From positions 1 to 64,000 of the forward strand of contig CAUYUJ010004715.1 in NCBI GenBank assembly GCA_963575745.1: a DNA stretch of 64,000 nucleotides, read 5' to 3'. The stretch's first letter is position 1, and each line of letters opens with the position of its first letter. Below, piece after piece: positions 61,936 through 64,000 of the stretch. The notes under the pieces were generated by a model. That model had not been told where the DNA came from, searched no databases, and saw nothing but the letters and a program-made list of their open reading frames with translations. The DNA is from Prorocentrum cordatum (taxonomy: Eukaryota > Sar > Dinophyceae > Prorocentrales > Prorocentraceae). The position numbers and the translations under genes were made by a program.

Positions 61936-62090
61936 AGGGCTCCCTCGAGGGCGCGAAGTTATTCGCGCTTCGCGGTCCTCGTTCCTTCTCCCCCTCCTCC
62001 TCGTCCTCCTATTCTCCCTTTGGGAGGGCGGCGCGAGAGCGCGAAGTTATTCGCGCTTCGCGCAGCGCGAAGCGCGAAGTTGGGAGCCCT
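61936..62090. mobile_element. Inverted-repeat element with flanking ATGATCC
   Basis: Ends AGGGCTCCC and GGGAGCCCT. GCGCGAAGTTATTCGCGCTT occurs twice inside as a direct repeat (about 61951 and 62039), followed by a palindromic GCGCTTCGCGCAGCGCGAAG. ATGATCC lies just outside both ends (61928-61934 and 62093-62099). Confidence 0.5.
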
Positions 62091-62099
62091 AGATGATCC

Positions 62100-62520
62100 C
62101 ACACAGACTCTTGCTTCTCATGGAGCGATTGCCAGTCCCAACGCATGGCCAGAAGACACTGCCCTTCTGCACACGCGGCCGCGATAAGACTGGCCGCGAT
62201 CTCAGGTGGGCCCCGGTGCAGTGCAGCTGTGGTCGGGCCGATCGGAGAAACGGGTCGGTGGCGGCACGGGTGGAAGGCGCGCTTGGTGGTGCCGATCCTG
62301 TCTGCGGCTGCCTGTCCGTTTCGCATTTGGGGCGTCGGCGGGGGGAAGGCATCGAAGTGTTTCGGGTCCGCTGGCTCCTGGGCTGAGACACGCTCCCTGG
62401 CTTGGCGGCGCCCGCCAAGTGGTCGAGGAATGCTTGGCTTCGCGAGTCTCCTGTGTTCCCTTGTCAAAAACCTGGTATTGCCACGAACCCCGACCTGAAA
62501 ATGGAGGTGGGGATGATTGG
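62100..62520. other. Single-copy segment, gene candidate on either strand
   Basis: Plus frames (RWRHGWKARLVVPILSAAAC) and a 150-codon minus frame (CAEGQCLLAMRWDWQSLHEK, TTKRAFHPCRHRPVSPIGPT) both look acceptable. No motif decides. Confidence 0.25.
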
Positions 62521-62789
62521 TGAGAGCGGCAGGGACAAGGAAGGAGTGGCCTGTTGTGGGCTGGATTAGACGGGAAGACGTCCGACGAAGAAATATGTAT
62601 AATCGTGGTTGGTCTCTCGGGGGCTTCTGGGAGACTGTTTTGAGGCCTCTTGGGGGCAGTTTTTGGCATCATTACCTAACAGCGAAGACTGATAGGTTTC
62701 TAGTTGACTCAAAAGAGCTCACAGATCACTCCACAGGGGGGTCCGGGCAGGTGTTGGGAGTTGCCGGGCGGCAGGTGCCGGGCTCGTTT
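62521..62789. other. Single-copy spacer
   Basis: No gene seen. A short CTCTCGGGGGCTTCTGGG-type CTTGGGG relic lies at 62612-62660. Confidence 0.3.
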
Positions 62790-63358
62790 TTCGCCAACAG
62801 TCACACACTTCGTGCTCTTCGATTTCCCAGAACTCCATTCCCAGGCCACATTCTGGAGGGCCGAATGCAACAGTCACACACTTCGTGCTCTTCGAGTTCC
62901 CAGAACTCCATTCCCGGGCCACATTCTGGAGGGCCGGATGCAACAGTCACACACTTCGTGCTCTTCGAGTTCCCAGAACTCCATTCCCGGGCCACATTCT
63001 GGATGCCCGGAGCCAACTGTACCACTTCGTGCTCTTCGAGTTCCCAGAAGCTCCATTCCCGGGCCACATTTTGGATGCCCGGAGCCAACTGTAGGCCACT
63101 TCGTGCTCTTCGAGTTCCCAGAACTCCATTCCCGGGCCACATTTTGGATGCCCGGAGCCAACTGTAGGCCACTTCGGGCTCTTCGAGTTCCCAGAACTCC
63201 ATTCCCGGGCCACATTTTGAATGCCCGGAGCCAACTGTAGGCCACTTCGTGGTCTTCGAGTTCCCAGAACTCCATTCCCGGGCACATTTTGAATGCCCGG
63301 AGCCAACTGTAGGCCACTTATCTTCGAGTTCCCAGAACTCCATTCCCGGGCCACATTT
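62790..63358. repeat. ~71-bp satellite, about eight units
   Basis: Unit words CACTTCGTGCTCTTCGAG, TTCCCAGAACTCCATTCCC, GGGCCACATT.TGGA and GCCCGGAGCCAACTGTAGG. Two subtypes: the first three units carry GAGGGCCG.ATGCAACAG, the rest ATGCCCGGAGCC. 71 is not a multiple of 3, so frames rotate and translations are artefacts. Confidence 0.9.
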
Positions 63359-63359
63359 G

Positions 63360-63690
63360 AATGCTGAGGCAGGCTGAGCTGAGGCTGAGGCAGGCTGAGG
63401 CTGAGGCCGAGGCTGAAGGCAGACTGAGGCTGAGGCTGAAGCAGGCTGAGGCTGAGGCTGAGGCAGGCTGAGGCTGAGGCTGAGGCAGGCTGATGCTGAG
63501 GCAGGCTGAGGCTGAGGCTGAGGCTGATGCAGGCTGAGGCTGAGGCAGGCTGAGGCTGAGGCCGAGGCTGAAGGCAGACTGAGGCTGAGGCTGAAGCAGG
63601 CTGAGGCTGAGGCTGAGGCAGGCTGAGGCTGAGGCAGGCTGAGGCTGAGGCTGAGGCAGGCTGAGGCTGAGGCTGTGACTGCGACTGCCG
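63360..63690. repeat. GAGGCT/GAGGCAGGCT minisatellite
   Basis: 6-bp GAGGCT units punctuated by GCAGGCT. A ~160-bp block (GCCGAGGCTGAAGGCAGAC) occurs twice, at about 63405 and 63560. The minus strand gives SASASACLSLSL-type strings. Confidence 0.95.
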
Positions 63691-63839
63691 TTGCCGCTGC
63701 GACTGTCATCGCGAATGCGACTACGATTGCAAGAACAGCAGAACTCTACAGCTGGATTCTCACCTGAATCTTAAGGGGAATGCTTTCAGATATGCTTCTA
63801 CACATCGCTGTTCGGTTGCTTTGCCGGGATAATTTGGTT
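63691..63839. other. Short single-copy spacer
   Basis: Begins as TGCGACTGC-type variants of the neighbouring repeat and becomes single copy; no gene. Confidence 0.3.
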
Positions 63840-64000
63840 TTTTTGGACGCCTATTGGGGCCTCTTGGGGGCCTCTTGGGCGCTTCTTGGGGCATCTTGGG
63901 GGCCTCTTGGGGCCTTCTGGGGCTCTCTTGAGGCAGAAGGCTCGAATTTTCGGTTCGTGGTCCCGCTCTTGGGCCCCTCTTGGTGCCGTCTTGGGGCCCT
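63840..64000. repeat. CTTGGGGCC family, runs off the window
   Basis: GGGGCCTCTTGGGGGCCTC units, with an AATTTTCGGTTCGTGGTCCC core that also occurs inverted at about 44588-44608. Confidence 0.75.

Noticed and set aside
62790-63358. CRISPR array or repeat-protein gene
   Set aside because: 71-bp units are nearly identical along their whole length, with no spacers, and the period is not a multiple of three.

Overview
The window looks like a piece of a very large, GC-rich, repeat-saturated protist nuclear genome. A dinoflagellate is the best guess (a Prorocentrum- or Symbiodinium-like genome). The reasons are kilobase-scale trinucleotide arrays, many short inverted-repeat elements beside small exon-like fragments, long Ala/Arg/Pro-biased open frames, and no compact genes. 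This is inference: no rRNA, tRNA, spliced-leader gene, or protein that I can name with certainty is visible. A haptophyte or another GC-rich alga cannot be excluded.

Layout. 0-8.4 kb: an exon-like fragment at the left edge, a degenerate ~44-bp repeat, a dispersed element (here DR1) bracketed by GGA tracts, a GAT/GCT array, a CAGCA pentamer array and a 2.1-kb satellite with 80-bp and 91-bp unit forms. 8.4-11.6 kb: a small inverted-repeat element and a 2.3-kb GAC array between two inverted TTCGAA-containing modules. 11.8-16.9 kb: a tandem cluster of a composite element (here E) with constant ends and minisatellite cargo. 17-24 kb: alternating GAT and GGA arrays containing a ~2.15-kb-offset segmental duplication and a 100-N gap. 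25-35 kb: two E elements with a different cargo (12-bp repeats in ~420-bp units), a second DR1, exon-like pieces, and a nest of short TIR or foldback elements at 28.3-31.7 kb. 35.5-38.7 kb: the longest non-repetitive block, with several mutually exclusive open frames. 38.7-40.3 kb: a 1.6-kb foldback element whose arms carry the same 18-bp repeat in opposite orientation. 40.3-43.3 kb: the most coding-like locus, broken by stops and frame changes, with a partial zinc-knuckle motif. 43.2-44.1 kb: an AT-rich island. 44-52 kb: a CTTGGGGCC repeat family, a 1.1-kb ATGT array, GGA arrays and more DR1 and ~44-bp repeats. 52-64 kb: exon-like fragments, GAT/GGA/TCC/TTC arrays, further inverted-repeat elements that pair with those at 28-30 kb, a 71-bp satellite and a GAGGCT minisatellite.

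No gene could be followed from start to stop with a recognised product, so coding entries are exon-like fragments with low to moderate confidence. The very long poly-Asp, poly-Thr, poly-Arg, poly-Val, poly-Glu, poly-His and poly-Met translations come from microsatellites and are not annotated as genes. The most notable patterns are: (1) two unrelated TIR elements that each sit between ~60-bp direct duplications of coding-like sequence, as an introner or a long target duplication might; (2) a mobile 'shell' (E) with fixed ends and exchangeable satellite cargo; (3) a repeated element (DR1) embedded in polypurine tracts whose strand follows the element; (4) the 1.6-kb foldback element; (5) twin spacer-free ~150-bp palindromes.
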